Part shown: positions 1 through 7,698 of the stretch, piece after piece | How the letters are laid out: each line of letters opens with the position of its first letter | How positions within the stretch are numbered: the first letter of the stretch is position 1 | Origin: DASWHF01 sp036393295 | Lineage (GTDB): Bacteria; Pseudomonadota; Gammaproteobacteria; Acidiferrobacterales; UBA6901 | Length of the DNA stretch: 46,211 bases | Assembly: GCA_036393295.1 (NCBI GenBank) | Contig: DASWHF010000030.1 | Location: 1 to 46,211, forward strand | Direction of reading: 5' to 3' | Notes under the pieces: generated by a model | What the model saw: the letters and a program-made list of their open reading frames with translations, nothing else | Databases searched by the model: none | What the model was told of the DNA's origin: nothing | Program-made: the position numbers and the translations under genes

Positions 1-498
1 GCTGGCCGTGAGCGCGCGCCGGTCGTCGCCCATCGCCACCAGCGTGTAGGTGGCGAGCGACGACACCTCGAGCAGCACGTAGAGGTTGAAGGCGTCGCCG
101 GTGATGACGATGCCGAGCAGGCCGGTGAGACACAGCAGGTAGACCGAGTAGAAGAAATGCCGCCGGTCGGCGGGGATCTCGCGCTCCACCGACAGGCGCG
201 CGTAGGGCGTGACCACGGCGGCGATGCCGGCCACGATCAGCAGCACGAAGGCGTTGAGCTCGTCGACCCGGTACTCGATCCCCCAAGGCGGCGGCCAGCC
301 GCCGAGCGCATAGCTCACCGTGCCGGACTCCAGGACCTGGCGGAGCAGCGCGACGGCCAGCGCCAGCGCCGCCCAGCTGGTCAGCGTCGCGAGCAGCCAC
401 GGCGCTCGCCCGCGACCCGTGAGCGGCGCGAGCAGCGCCGCCAGCAGCGGCACGACCACGACCAGCGCCGGCAGATTAGCGATGATCAGGGTCGTCAT
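1..498 (-). CDS. mnhD: Na+/H+ antiporter subunit D (partial, C-terminus beyond window)
   Basis: This is the first 166 codons of a large membrane subunit of the NADH-dehydrogenase-like antiporter family. It starts MTTLIIANLPALVVVVPLLA and runs off the left edge. Visible features are hydrophobic helices from residue 1, a charged GRGRAPW loop, and the segment AFNLYVLLEVSSLATYTLVA, which in MnhD/NuoN-type proteins is a conserved transmembrane helix with an essential glutamate. It is the last visible gene of the antiporter operon, and its start overlaps the end of mnhC by 23 bp. In the family this subunit is thought to carry ion/proton translocation. The subunit letter follows the family and the operon position; NuoN-like proteins of other complexes look similar, but the mnhC neighbour makes MnhD the best reading. 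Confidence 0.85.
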   Translation of the reverse strand, partial: MTTLIIANLPALVVVVPLLAALLAPLTGRGRAPWLLATLTSWAALALAVALLRQVLESGTVSYALGGWPPPWGIEYRVDELNAFVLLIVAGIAAVVTPYARLSVEREIPADRRHFFYSVYLLCLTGLLGIVITGDAFNLYVLLEVSSLATYTLVAMGDDRRALTAS

Positions 499-832
499 CG
501 CGGATCTCGTCCGACTCGATGCTGCCGTAGGCGCGCCCGATGCGGATCACCAGCGCCAGCGCCACGGCCATGGTGCTCACCGACACCACGATGGCCGTCA
601 GGATCAGCACATGCGGCAGCGGATTGACGTAGCGCCCGGCCTGCTCCCAGACCACCGGCGCGGTGGCGTCCGTCACGAACGCCATGGAGATGTAGAGCAG
701 GAACACGGCGGTCTGGAACAGACCGAGGCCGATGACCTTCTTGACCAGATTAGTCTTGGCGATGACCGCGTAGAAACCGATCATCATCAGCGCGACGTAT
801 ACCCAGTAGTTGTAGAGCGCCGTGAATTCCAT
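476..832 (-). CDS. mnhC: Na+/H+ antiporter subunit C (NuoK-like)
   Basis: A 118-residue membrane protein of the MnhC/MrpC family, homologous to NuoK. Three hydrophobic helices are visible at about residues 8-24, 34-55 and 72-95. The second begins GLGLFQTAVFLLYISMAF and the third has HVLILTAIVVSVSTMAVALA, both typical of MnhC. The C-terminus is acidic. It lies 2 bp after mnhB and overlaps mnhD by 23 bp, so it is part of one transcript. In the complex it sits beside MnhD and is needed for cation/proton exchange across the inner membrane. The length is normal for the family. Confidence 0.9.
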   Translation of the reverse strand: MEFTALYNYWVYVALMMIGFYAVIAKTNLVKKVIGLGLFQTAVFLLYISMAFVTDATAPVVWEQAGRYVNPLPHVLILTAIVVSVSTMAVALALVIRIGRAYGSIESDEIRDDDPDHR

Positions 833-834
833 GC

Positions 835-1251
835 TCAGCCGTGCTCCGAGAGCTCGTTGAAGATGGTGATCATCACCGCCGCGACGGTGATGCCGACGCC
901 GATCTCGACCAGCGTGATGCCGAGCGCCTGGCCGGCCGGCGCATCGGCCGGGATCAGCATGTTGTAGTCCAGGAACTCGCCGCCGAGCGCCATGGTGACC
1001 GTTCCGACGCCGGCGTAGATCAATGCGCCGCCGCCGGCCAGGGCGTCGGTGACGCGCCGGCTGAGCACCGCGCGGCTGGCGTGGACGCCGAAGACCAGCG
1101 AATAGAGAATGAAGGCCGCGGCCAGGATGACGCCGCCCTGGAATCCGCCGCCCGGGCTGATCTCGCCGTGCATGATCACGTAGAGGCCGAACATCAGAAT
1201 GAACGGTGTCAGCAGCTTGGTGATGACGCGCAGAATGACCTGCTCCCTCAC
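835..1251 (-). CDS. mnhB: Na+/H+ antiporter subunit B (MnhB domain)
   Basis: A 138-residue protein with the MnhB domain. It opens MREQVILRVITKLLTPFILM, followed by the motif GEISPGGGFQGGVILAAAFI (residues about 29-48), which is the signature of MnhB. Four hydrophobic helices span the rest. It overlaps the upstream DUF4040 gene by 4 bp and is followed by mnhC after 2 bp, so translation is probably coupled. MnhB is a small integral membrane subunit of the Mrp antiporter; its exact role in transport is not well defined. There is nothing odd in length or composition. Confidence 0.9.
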   Translation of the reverse strand: MREQVILRVITKLLTPFILMFGLYVIMHGEISPGGGFQGGVILAAAFILYSLVFGVHASRAVLSRRVTDALAGGGALIYAGVGTVTMALGGEFLDYNMLIPADAPAGQALGITLVEIGVGITVAAVMITIFNELSEHG

Positions 1252-1802
1252 AGCGTCCTCTCCCCCTTGCTACCGGGATGGCGGCGCGCGCGCAGCAGCA
1301 GCACCAGGCTCATGCCGGCGGTGTAGATCACGACGGTCTCGAACAGCGTGTCGTAGCCGCGGTAACTGGCCAGCACCGCCGTGACCATGTTGGGCACCCG
1401 GGTTTCGCGCAAGGAGTCCTCGATGTAGCGCGGCGCGACGTGCTGGTGGACCGGCGCCTGCGGATCGCCGAAGTGCGGCATGTCTAGGGTGCCGTAGATC
1501 AACACCGCGCCCGTGATCAGCACCACGCCGAGCGCCGGCCAGTGGAGGCGCGGCTTGACGCGTTCCCACTTGTCGACGAATACCAGCGTTCCGATCAACA
1601 GCACGGTGCTGATGCCGGCGCCGACCGCCGCCTCGGTGAAGGCCACGTCGACCGCCTGCAGGTCGACCCAGACCAGCGCGATCAGCAGGCTGTAGATGGC
1701 CAGCAGCATGCTGGCGGCCAGCAGGCTGCGCACGCTGATCGCGCCGATCGCGGTGATCACCATCAGCGTCAGCAGGAAATCGTTGATCAGCACGCCGGTC
1801 AT
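1248..1802 (-). CDS. DUF4040/MbhD-MbhE-like antiporter subunit
   Basis: A 184-residue membrane protein. The first 80 residues carry a DUF4040 (MbhD-like) domain, with the helix-rich segment AVDVAFTEAAVGAGISTVLL near residues 50-69 that corresponds to the C-terminal part of MnhA. After a predicted helix near residues 90-108 comes a loop, then a final helix with ETVVIYTAGMSLVLLLRARR, resembling the N-terminal helix of long MnhB proteins or MbhE. In group-1 Mrp operons this material is part of the fused MnhA subunit; here it is a separate gene between mnhG and mnhB, as in Mbh/Mrp operons of some archaea and sulfur bacteria. It overlaps mnhG and mnhB by 4 bp each. Confidence 0.8.
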   Translation of the reverse strand: MTGVLINDFLLTLMVITAIGAISVRSLLAASMLLAIYSLLIALVWVDLQAVDVAFTEAAVGAGISTVLLIGTLVFVDKWERVKPRLHWPALGVVLITGAVLIYGTLDMPHFGDPQAPVHQHVAPRYIEDSLRETRVPNMVTAVLASYRGYDTLFETVVIYTAGMSLVLLLRARRHPGSKGERTL

Positions 1803-2113
1803 CGGCGCGGGTCCCCCGGCCGCCAGGGCTTGAGGCCGCTGACGTGCGCGGCGCGCGCCACCGCGTGGGTCGCGGTCGGCGTGGTGATGAAGAGGAACAG
1901 CGAGATCAGCGCGAGCTTGACGCTGACGAGCGTCGGCCCGGCCTGGACCATGAGCGCGATCATGATCGACGTCTGCGCTAGCGTGTCGCTCTTGCCGGCC
2001 GGGTGGATGCGGGTATAGAAGTCCGGCATGCGCAGCACGCCGACGCCGCCGGAGATCGCGACGAAGCAGCCGACGGCGAGCAGGATGCTGGTGACGATGT
2101 CGTAGGGGTTCAT
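1799..2113 (-). CDS. mnhG: Na+/H+ antiporter subunit G
   Basis: A 104-residue protein of the MnhG/PhaG family. It has three hydrophobic helices and the family pattern GVGVLRMPDFYTRIHPAGKS at about residues 23-42, close to the usual RxPDxYxRxHA motif. The C-terminus is basic and soluble. It starts 2 bp after mnhF and overlaps the DUF4040 gene by 4 bp. It is a small membrane subunit of the Mrp complex that forms a module with MnhE and MnhF. Its length is normal for the family. Confidence 0.9.
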   Translation of the reverse strand: MNPYDIVTSILLAVGCFVAISGGVGVLRMPDFYTRIHPAGKSDTLAQTSIMIALMVQAGPTLVSVKLALISLFLFITTPTATHAVARAAHVSGLKPWRPGDPRR

Positions 2114-2115
2114 GC

Positions 2116-2370
2116 TCAGCCCAGCCGCCGGTACTCGACGTACTTGAGGATCGCCACGGTGGCGATGAAGTTGATCAGCGCGTAGAGCAGCGCGATGTCC
2201 AGGAATTCCGGCCGGCCGTTGATGAAGCCGAGCAGCGCGACGAAGATCACCGCCTTGGTGCCGAGCCCGTTGACCGCCAGGATGCGATCATAGGTGGTCG
2301 GCCCGAGCAGCGCGCGCACCAGGAACAGCAGGATCGCCACCAGGATGGCGGCGCCGGCGGCGACGAACAT
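2116..2370 (-). CDS. mnhF: Na+/H+ antiporter subunit F
   Basis: An 84-residue protein with three hydrophobic helices and the MnhF hallmark GPTTYDRILAVNGLGTKAVI at residues 24-43. The start was chosen at the ATG whose first base overlaps the stop of mnhE (ATGA), which gives the usual family length of 80-95; the frame stays open far upstream but only as an alternative frame of mnhE. MnhF is the bacterial multiple resistance and pH adaptation subunit F, acting in the membrane with MnhE and MnhG. It is followed by mnhG after 2 bp. Confidence 0.88.
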   Translation of the reverse strand: MFVAAGAAILVAILLFLVRALLGPTTYDRILAVNGLGTKAVIFVALLGFINGRPEFLDIALLYALINFIATVAILKYVEYRRLG

Positions 2371-2846
2371 CACGACAGGCGCTCCATGCGGCACACGCGC
2401 CGCTCCATCTCGCCGTCGAGCAGCGCGCGCGCCGATTTCTCGGTGAGCGCGTGCACCAGCATGTGCTTCTTCTCGATCGACACCGTGACCGTGCCGGGGG
2501 TGAGCGTGATCGAGTTGGCGTAGATCACCGTGGTGAGGTCGTTGCGCGTGCGGTAGGGCAGCTTGAGCATGCGCGGCGCGATCGGCAGGCGCGGGTGCCA
2601 GACCCGCCAGGTCACGTCGATGTTGGCCAGCACGATCTGCCAGGCGAGCCACGGCCAGTAGACGAGCGCGGTGCCGAGGATCTGCACCGGATGCCCCTCG
2701 GCGTCGACCACGCCCTTGCGCACCGCCAGGAAGGCGACCAGCAGGCTGCACAGCGCGCCGGAGACCATGAGGAACACGCTGCCGGTCTCGCCGGACAGCA
2801 GTACCCATACCGCGAACAGCATGATGAACAGCGATGCGACGTGCAA
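2370..2846 (-). CDS. mnhE: Na+/H+ antiporter subunit E
   Basis: A 158-residue MnhE-family protein and the first gene of the visible antiporter operon. Two or three hydrophobic N-terminal helices (residues 5-24, 28-43 and 56-80) are followed by a soluble domain containing LPYRTRNDLTTVIYANSITL and TPGTVTVSIEKKHMLVHALT, a family pattern (ANSITLTPGT). The stop overlaps the start of mnhF by one base. About 100 bp without a gene separates it from yggX, and this stretch probably holds the operon promoter, though no convincing -35/-10 pair stands out there. Confidence 0.9.
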   Translation of the reverse strand: MHVASLFIMLFAVWVLLSGETGSVFLMVSGALCSLLVAFLAVRKGVVDAEGHPVQILGTALVYWPWLAWQIVLANIDVTWRVWHPRLPIAPRMLKLPYRTRNDLTTVIYANSITLTPGTVTVSIEKKHMLVHALTEKSARALLDGEMERRVCRMERLS

Positions 2847-2945
2847 GGGGAGCGAGCCTCGTTGTTGCAGCCGGCGGCGCGGGCGCCGGCCCGTTGGGGC
2901 ATAGCTTGAACGATTAAGGCGCGGGCTTCAAGGCGACCCGAAGGG

Positions 2946-3221
2946 TCATTCGCCCGCCGGCGGGACGTAGCCCTCCGGCTCCTGCGACCCCTCGCCGAAG
3001 AGAAACTTCTCCATCTCCGCCTCGACGAACTTGCGCGCCTTGGGGTCGAGCGGGTTGACGCGGTACTCGTTGATGATCATGGTCTGCCGGTTCATCCACT
3101 GCTGCCACGCCTCCTTCGAGACGTTTTCGAAGATGCGCTTGCCCAGCTCGCCGGGGTAGGTCGGGAAGTCCAGGCCTTCCGCCTCTTTGCCGAGCTTCAC
3201 GCATTTCACGATTCGGGCCAT
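2946..3221 (-). CDS. yggX: Fe(2+)-trafficking protein YggX
   Basis: A 91-residue cytoplasmic protein of the YggX family. The N-terminus MARIVKCVKLGKEAEGLDFP carries the conserved cysteine (Cys7), followed by PYPGELGKRI-like and WQQWMNRQTMIINEYRVNPL segments, all strongly conserved in the family. YggX is implicated in protecting iron-sulfur clusters from oxidative damage and in iron handling. Its start overlaps the end of mutY by 16 bp, the same order as in E. coli, where mutY and yggX are cotranscribed. The pairing makes sense because MutY itself carries a 4Fe-4S cluster. It is normal in length. Confidence 0.95.
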   Translation of the reverse strand: MARIVKCVKLGKEAEGLDFPTYPGELGKRIFENVSKEAWQQWMNRQTMIINEYRVNPLDPKARKFVEAEMEKFLFGEGSQEPEGYVPPAGE

Positions 3222-4270
3222 GGTGCTTTCCTCAACTGTTGCAGTAATTTCTTCACCGGCGCCGCCAGGCCGCGCGCGTCCGGAGAAAACGGGTTATACC
3301 AGACTGCGTCGCCGTTCTCCATGAGCTTGCCGCTTGCCCCCGTAAGCAGCGCGGGTACCGGCGTGATGTCGAGGCGAAAGTGGCTGAAGCTGTGGCGCAG
3401 CACCGGCCAGGCGGTGCGCGCCGCGACGCGCAGGCCCAGCGCCTCGCGGCACCAGCGCTCGACGTCATTTTCCGCCGCGCACTCCGGGAAGCCCCACAGC
3501 CCGCCCCAGATGCCGCTCGGCGGGCGGCGCTGCAGGAGCACGCGCCGGCGCGGCCCCTGGATCATCAGCATCGCCACCTGCCTCACCGGCACGCGCTTGC
3601 GCGGCGCCTTGCCGGGATAGGCCGACGGGTCGCCCTGCCGGCGCGCCACGCAAGCGGCGCGCACCGGGCAGTGGTCGCAGTCCGGGTGGCTGCGGGTGCA
3701 GAGCGTGGCGCCGAGGTCCATGATCGCCTGGGTATAGGCGCGCACGCGCCGGGTCGGTGTGTGACGCCCGGCCAGCGCCCACAGCCGGGTTTCGACCGCG
3801 CGCTCGCCCGGCCAGCCGGCGACGCCGTGGTAGCGCGCCAGCACGCGCTTGACGTTGCCGTCGAGGATCGGATGCCGCTTGTTGAAGGCGAAGGCCAGGA
3901 TCGCAGCAGCAGTCGAGCGCCCGATGCCCGGCAGCGCGCAGACGGCATCGAGATCGCACGGAAATTTTCCGCCGTGCTCGGCGACCACGATCTGCGCCGC
4001 GCGGTGCAGATTGCGCGCCCGGGCGTAGTAGCCGAGGCCGGTCCAGTGATGCAGGACCGTGTCGATCGGTGCGCGCGCCAGCCGGCCGACGTCGGGGAAG
4101 CGCCGCATGAAGCGCGTATAGTAAGGTATCACCGTGCCCACCTGGGTCTGCTGGAGCATGATCTCCGACACCCAGATGGCATAAGGGTCGCGGCCGCGCT
4201 GCCACGGCAGGTCCTTGCGGCCGTGGCGGTCGTACCATTTGAGCAGGGCTTCGCTGAAGCGGTCGGTCAT
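3206..4270 (-). CDS. mutY: A/G-specific adenine glycosylase MutY
   Basis: A 354-residue base-excision repair enzyme that removes adenine mispaired with 8-oxoguanine. The catalytic Glu37 lies in SEIMLQQTQVGT; the helix-hairpin-helix LPGIGRSTAAAIL is at about 113-125, and the catalytic Asp137 follows in HPILDGNVKRVLAR. The 4Fe-4S ligands Cys191, 198, 201 and 207 have the correct C-X6-C-X2-C-X5-C spacing. The last 120 residues form the NUDIX-like domain that recognises 8-oxoG. All key residues match E. coli MutY within one position. The gene overlaps yggX. A 70-bp gap separates it from the AsmA-family gene upstream. Confidence 0.97.
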   Translation of the reverse strand: MTDRFSEALLKWYDRHGRKDLPWQRGRDPYAIWVSEIMLQQTQVGTVIPYYTRFMRRFPDVGRLARAPIDTVLHHWTGLGYYARARNLHRAAQIVVAEHGGKFPCDLDAVCALPGIGRSTAAAILAFAFNKRHPILDGNVKRVLARYHGVAGWPGERAVETRLWALAGRHTPTRRVRAYTQAIMDLGATLCTRSHPDCDHCPVRAACVARRQGDPSAYPGKAPRKRVPVRQVAMLMIQGPRRRVLLQRRPPSGIWGGLWGFPECAAENDVERWCREALGLRVAARTAWPVLRHSFSHFRLDITPVPALLTGASGKLMENGDAVWYNPFSPDARGLAAPVKKLLQQLRKAPWPES

Positions 4271-4340
4271 CGATGTGCTGCGGTCACGGTAGCGGCCGGC
4301 AGCCGGGTGACGGCGGTGCCGGTGGCGCGCGCGGCCATCG

Positions 4341-6311
4341 CTAGCGGCCCCTGAGCAGGTCGAGGTCGAAGCCTTTCTCGCGCAGCTTCTCCTTGAGTTC
4401 CTCCTTGACCTGCCCTTTCTTCTCTTCGACCGCCTGCCTGCCTTCGCACTTCAAGCGGTCCTCGATGTCGAGCGAGTAGCCGATGTCGCTGAACGGCCCC
4501 TTGAGCTTCAACGGGTAGTAGGCGCAGGGCTTGCCGGCGTCGGCGTTCTTGACCACCTTCAGCCGGAGGTCGAGCGCCTCGTTCACGAGGTCGGCGCTGC
4601 CCTGTCCCTGGGCCTGCCAATTGGGTGTGCGCAGCAACAGGTCGCTGGTTCGCGCGACCCCGTTCTGAATCGGCGCCGTGGCGGACAGGACTTCGAACGC
4701 GGTCTGCTCCGTCTTCCGGGGCTTGCTGCGCGGTTCCTTGCCGCGTGCCGCGCGAAACATCTCCTCGAGCCGTTCCGCCTGCCCGATGATGTCAGCCCCC
4801 TCGATGGTGCCGTTGCGCAGCGCGAACGCGGCGCTGCCGTTCAGCGTGCGGACGATCTGTTTTGCGTCGAGCCCGCGCGCCGTGACCTTGATCGCCACGT
4901 CGCCGGTGCCGGTATAGTTCTCGAACACCTCCATGTCCTTCAGCATCGGTCCGATACTCACGCCCTTCAGGTTCTCGTCCAGGCTCAGCGCCAGGTCCTT
5001 GCCGCGCGCGTCGATGCCGATCGCGCCCTGGTAGCTGCCGCCGTAGAGCTTGGCGGTGCTGGGCTTGAGCTCGATGACGCCGCCCTGGGCGCGCAGCCGG
5101 GTGGCGACGTCGGTCGAACGGAGGCCGCTGGCCTTGAGCTTCTCGATGCGCAGCTTGCCGTCGACGTCGAGATCGCGCAGCAGCGTGAACGGAATCACCA
5201 CCGGCTGCGGCGCGGCCTGGGCGGCCCCGCCCTGGGCGGCCTTCCGTTCGGCCGGCGCCGGCGGCATGTAGCGGTCGAGGTCGAGCTCGCCGGCGGCGAG
5301 GTCGAAGCGGTAGGCCGGCTTGTCGAGATTCCGGATGGCGAGGCTGCCGGCGATGCGCGTGCCGTCCAGGCTCAAGGCGAAGTCCTTCAGCTCGACGTTC
5401 TGCGTCGAGGCAGTGAACGCGGTGTTGACGCCGACCCGGGTGAGCGCGGCGCCGTCGGCGGTTTCTACCTTGGTGCCGAGGCGGGCGAGCGCCGCCTTGG
5501 CGTCGAACGGCGCAACCTCGAGCTTGCCGGCGAAACTCGGCGCATCGATGATCTTCGTGCCGGACAGGTCGGTGAGCCTGGCGGTCATGCCGAGCGCGGC
5601 GAGAGTGAGCCGCGGCACGCTCAGGGTCTGCGCCTCCAGGTCGAAGGCGAGCCGGGTATCGAGGCTCACCGGCGTGCGCAGCGGCGGCGATCCGGATTCG
5701 AGCTCGAAGCCGACGCGCAGATCGACCGGCTCGCCGCCGGCGAGCGCGCCGCTGGTGATCTCCAGATTGTGGACGACGTAACGGGTGCCGGCCTGGCGGT
5801 CGTGCCAGCTGAGCTGGCCGTCGCGCACGGCGATGCCGCCGACGGCGAAGGCGCCGATGCCGGTACCCGGCGCGGCCGGCGCGGCCGGCTTGTCCGGCGC
5901 CGCCGGCTTGCCGCCCAGGTCCGCCCAATTGCTGCGGCCGGCCCGGTCCTTGGCGAGATTGAGGCGCAGGCCGTCGAGCTGGATGCGGTCCACCACGATG
6001 TCGCCGCGCAACAGCGGCAGCAGCTTGACCTTGACGCCGGCCGCCTGGACGCGCGCGAACGGCTCGCCGCCGAAGCCCGGCGCGTTCGCCAGGCTGACCT
6101 CGCCGATGTCGGCGCCGATCCAGGGGAAGAACGACAGCGAGATGTCGCCCGTCAGTGTCAGCTCGCGGCCGGTGGCGTCCCGCACCGCCTTGGCGATCTC
6201 GGGCTTGTAGCGGTTCGGGTCGAAGCTGAGCGTCAGTATGACAGCGGCGAGGATGAACAGGCCGACGACGGCGGCCAGCGCGATGGCGGTGATTTTGAGA
6301 GCTTTTCTCAC
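4341..6311 (-). CDS. AsmA family protein
   Basis: A 656-residue envelope protein of the AsmA family. It starts MRKALKITAIALAAVVGLFI, a single N-terminal membrane anchor at about residues 6-27, then the AsmA N-terminal domain with the segment FDPNRYKPEIAKAVRDATGR at 30-49. The C-terminal region (about 450-620) has the repeated beta-rich pattern of the family (GSAAFALRNGTIEGADI, LLRTPNWQAQGQGSADLVNE). AsmA-like proteins bridge the periplasm and are thought to move phospholipids to the outer membrane. The length is close to E. coli AsmA (617). The tail after residue 620 is rich in Lys and Glu and may be helical. The region 4271-4340 downstream has no gene. Confidence 0.9.
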   Translation of the reverse strand: MRKALKITAIALAAVVGLFILAAVILTLSFDPNRYKPEIAKAVRDATGRELTLTGDISLSFFPWIGADIGEVSLANAPGFGGEPFARVQAAGVKVKLLPLLRGDIVVDRIQLDGLRLNLAKDRAGRSNWADLGGKPAAPDKPAAPAAPGTGIGAFAVGGIAVRDGQLSWHDRQAGTRYVVHNLEITSGALAGGEPVDLRVGFELESGSPPLRTPVSLDTRLAFDLEAQTLSVPRLTLAALGMTARLTDLSGTKIIDAPSFAGKLEVAPFDAKAALARLGTKVETADGAALTRVGVNTAFTASTQNVELKDFALSLDGTRIAGSLAIRNLDKPAYRFDLAAGELDLDRYMPPAPAERKAAQGGAAQAAPQPVVIPFTLLRDLDVDGKLRIEKLKASGLRSTDVATRLRAQGGVIELKPSTAKLYGGSYQGAIGIDARGKDLALSLDENLKGVSIGPMLKDMEVFENYTGTGDVAIKVTARGLDAKQIVRTLNGSAAFALRNGTIEGADIIGQAERLEEMFRAARGKEPRSKPRKTEQTAFEVLSATAPIQNGVARTSDLLLRTPNWQAQGQGSADLVNEALDLRLKVVKNADAGKPCAYYPLKLKGPFSDIGYSLDIEDRLKCEGRQAVEEKKGQVKEELKEKLREKGFDLDLLRGR

Positions 6312-6354
6312 GGCGCGGTCTCCGGGCTGGGCGGTCGTCGAGGCGGCGAAGGGA

Positions 6355-6428
6355 TGGAGCGGGTGATGGGAATCGAACCCACGTCTAAAGCTTGGGAAGC
6401 TTTCGTTCTACCATTGAACTACACCCGC
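6355..6428 (-). tRNA. tRNA-Gly (anticodon CCC)
   Basis: The minus strand folds as a cloverleaf. The seven-base acceptor stem GCGGGTG pairs with CACCCGC; the D-arm is GTTCAATGGTAGAAC; the anticodon arm AAAGC-TTCCCAA-GCTTT gives anticodon CCC; and the T-arm contains GGTTCGATTCC. The discriminator base is T and the 3' CCA is encoded (6357-6355). The sequence is very close to E. coli glyU. It lies between the AsmA-family gene and thiS. Confidence 0.97.
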
Positions 6429-6461
6429 GAGACGGCGGTTTCGCGAATCCCCCGCCGGCGA

Positions 6462-6467
6462 TACAAT
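6462..6467 (+). promoter_or_regulatory. Possible -10 element of the thiS-thiG promoter
   Basis: TACAAT lies about 66 bp upstream of the thiS start, in the gap after the tRNA. A weak -35 match (TTTCGC) stands 17 bp upstream. The resulting leader would be about 60 nt, too short to hold a TPP riboswitch. It is based on sequence resemblance only. Confidence 0.35.
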
Positions 6468-6532
6468 AGCACAACGATTTTCCCGTTGTCAGCGTAGGGG
6501 CCCCGTGGGCCGCACGAGGCGGGCCGCATGGT

Positions 6533-6733
6533 ATGAAAATCCTCTTGAACGGGCAGGAAAAGGCCCTGAAATCCCCGCTGACCGTGGCCGCGCTGCTCGT
6601 CGAGCTGGGGCTGGCCGACAAGCGCGTCGCGGTCGAGGTCAACCGCGAGATCGTGCCGCGCAGCCGGCACGGCGAAGTCGCGTTGCAGGACAATGACCGC
6701 GTGGAAGTCGTGGTCGCGATAGGAGGTGGATGA
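6533..6733 (+). CDS. thiS: Sulfur carrier protein ThiS
   Basis: A 66-residue ubiquitin-fold sulfur carrier of thiamine biosynthesis. It begins MKILLNGQEK and ends VVVAIGGG, with the C-terminal Gly-Gly that is adenylated and converted to thiocarboxylate. The motif VNREIVPRSRHGEVALQDND is typical of ThiS. It donates sulfur to ThiG for the thiazole ring. Its stop overlaps the thiG start (ATGA), so the two are translationally coupled. No canonical TPP riboswitch is visible upstream. Confidence 0.95.
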   Translation: MKILLNGQEKALKSPLTVAALLVELGLADKRVAVEVNREIVPRSRHGEVALQDNDRVEVVVAIGGG

Positions 6734-7551
6734 TGGCAGTGCCGGTTTCCAAGATGAACACCGCGCCCGGATCGCAGGATCGGCTGGTGGTCGCCGGGCG
6801 CGAGTACGGTTCGCGGCTGCTGGTCGGCACCGGCAAGTACAAGGACCTGGACGAGACCCGCCGCGCGGTCGAGGCGAGCGGCGCCGAGATCGTCACCGTG
6901 GCGATCCGCCGCACCAACATCGGCCAGAACCCGAACGAGCCGAACCTGCTCGACGCGCTGCCGCCCGACCGCTACACGCTGCTGCCCAACACCGCCGGCT
7001 GCTACACGGCCGACGACGCGATCCGCACCTGCCGGCTGGCGCGCGAGCTGCTCGACGGTCACGACCTGGTGAAGCTCGAGGTGCTGGGCGACGAGAAGAC
7101 CCTGTTCCCGGACATCGCCCAGACCCTGGGCGCCGCCGAGGTGCTGATCCGGGACGGCTTCAAGGTCATGGTCTACACCAACGACGATCCGATCGTCGCC
7201 CGTCGCTTCGAGGACATGGGTTGTGTCGCGGTGATGCCGCTGGCCGCGCCGATCGGCTCGGGGCTCGGCATCCGCAATCCCTACAACATCCGCATCATCG
7301 TCGAGAACGCCAAGGTGCCGATCCTGGTCGACGCCGGCGTCGGCACCGCCTCGGACGCGGCCATCGCCATGGAGCTCGGCTGCGACGGCGTGCTCATGAA
7401 TACCGCCATCGCCGCCGCCCAGGATCCCGTGCTGATGGCCTCGGCGATGAAAAAGGCGGTCGAGGCCGGCCGCGAGGCCTACCTCGCCGGCCGCATGCCG
7501 CGCAAGCTCTACGCGTCGGCGTCGTCGCCGCTGGACGGGGCGTTTTTCTGA
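6730..7551 (+). CDS. thiG: Thiazole synthase ThiG
   Basis: A 273-residue TIM-barrel enzyme that makes the thiazole phosphate of thiamine from 1-deoxyxylulose 5-phosphate, dehydroglycine and ThiS-thiocarboxylate. The Schiff-base lysine is Lys115 in LVKLEVLGDEKTLFPD. Phosphate and glycine loops are seen in VAVMPLAAPIGSGLGI and LVDAGVGTASDAAIAMELGC. The first 17 residues form an extension that many ThiG proteins lack. Two adjacent ATG codons (6730 and 6733) are possible starts; 6730 overlaps the thiS stop. The gene is followed by a strong inverted repeat. Confidence 0.96.
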   Translation: MMAVPVSKMNTAPGSQDRLVVAGREYGSRLLVGTGKYKDLDETRRAVEASGAEIVTVAIRRTNIGQNPNEPNLLDALPPDRYTLLPNTAGCYTADDAIRTCRLARELLDGHDLVKLEVLGDEKTLFPDIAQTLGAAEVLIRDGFKVMVYTNDDPIVARRFEDMGCVAVMPLAAPIGSGLGIRNPYNIRIIVENAKVPILVDAGVGTASDAAIAMELGCDGVLMNTAIAAAQDPVLMASAMKKAVEAGREAYLAGRMPRKLYASASSPLDGAFF

Positions 7552-7591
7552 TCGCGGCAATCCGGCGCAAAGACGCAAGGAAAACCGAATT

Positions 7592-7661
7592 GCTGTAGGC
7601 GGGGCTTCCAGCCCCGCTTTCCTCGGGATGGCACGGCGGGGCTGGAAGCCCCGCCTACAGC
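7592..7661. repeat. Perfect 26-bp inverted repeat, dispersed palindrome type
   Basis: Arms at 7592-7617 and 7636-7661 are perfect reverse complements with an 18-bp loop. The core unit is TAGGCGGGGCTTCCAGCCCC. Each arm is itself GC-palindromic (GGGGCTTCCAGCCCC). There is no T-run, so it is not a clear intrinsic terminator, though it may end or stabilise the thiSG transcript. Units of this type are common dispersed repeats in proteobacterial genomes. Confidence 0.85.
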
Positions 7662-7698
7662 GGCAAATATTTATCCGTGCCTTTGCGTTGGGATTCTC

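Noticed and set aside
6429..6532. A TPP riboswitch upstream of thiS
   Set aside because: Only a short CAGCGTAGGGG-like match is seen. The CTGAGA core and the other conserved parts are absent, and the likely leader is too short.
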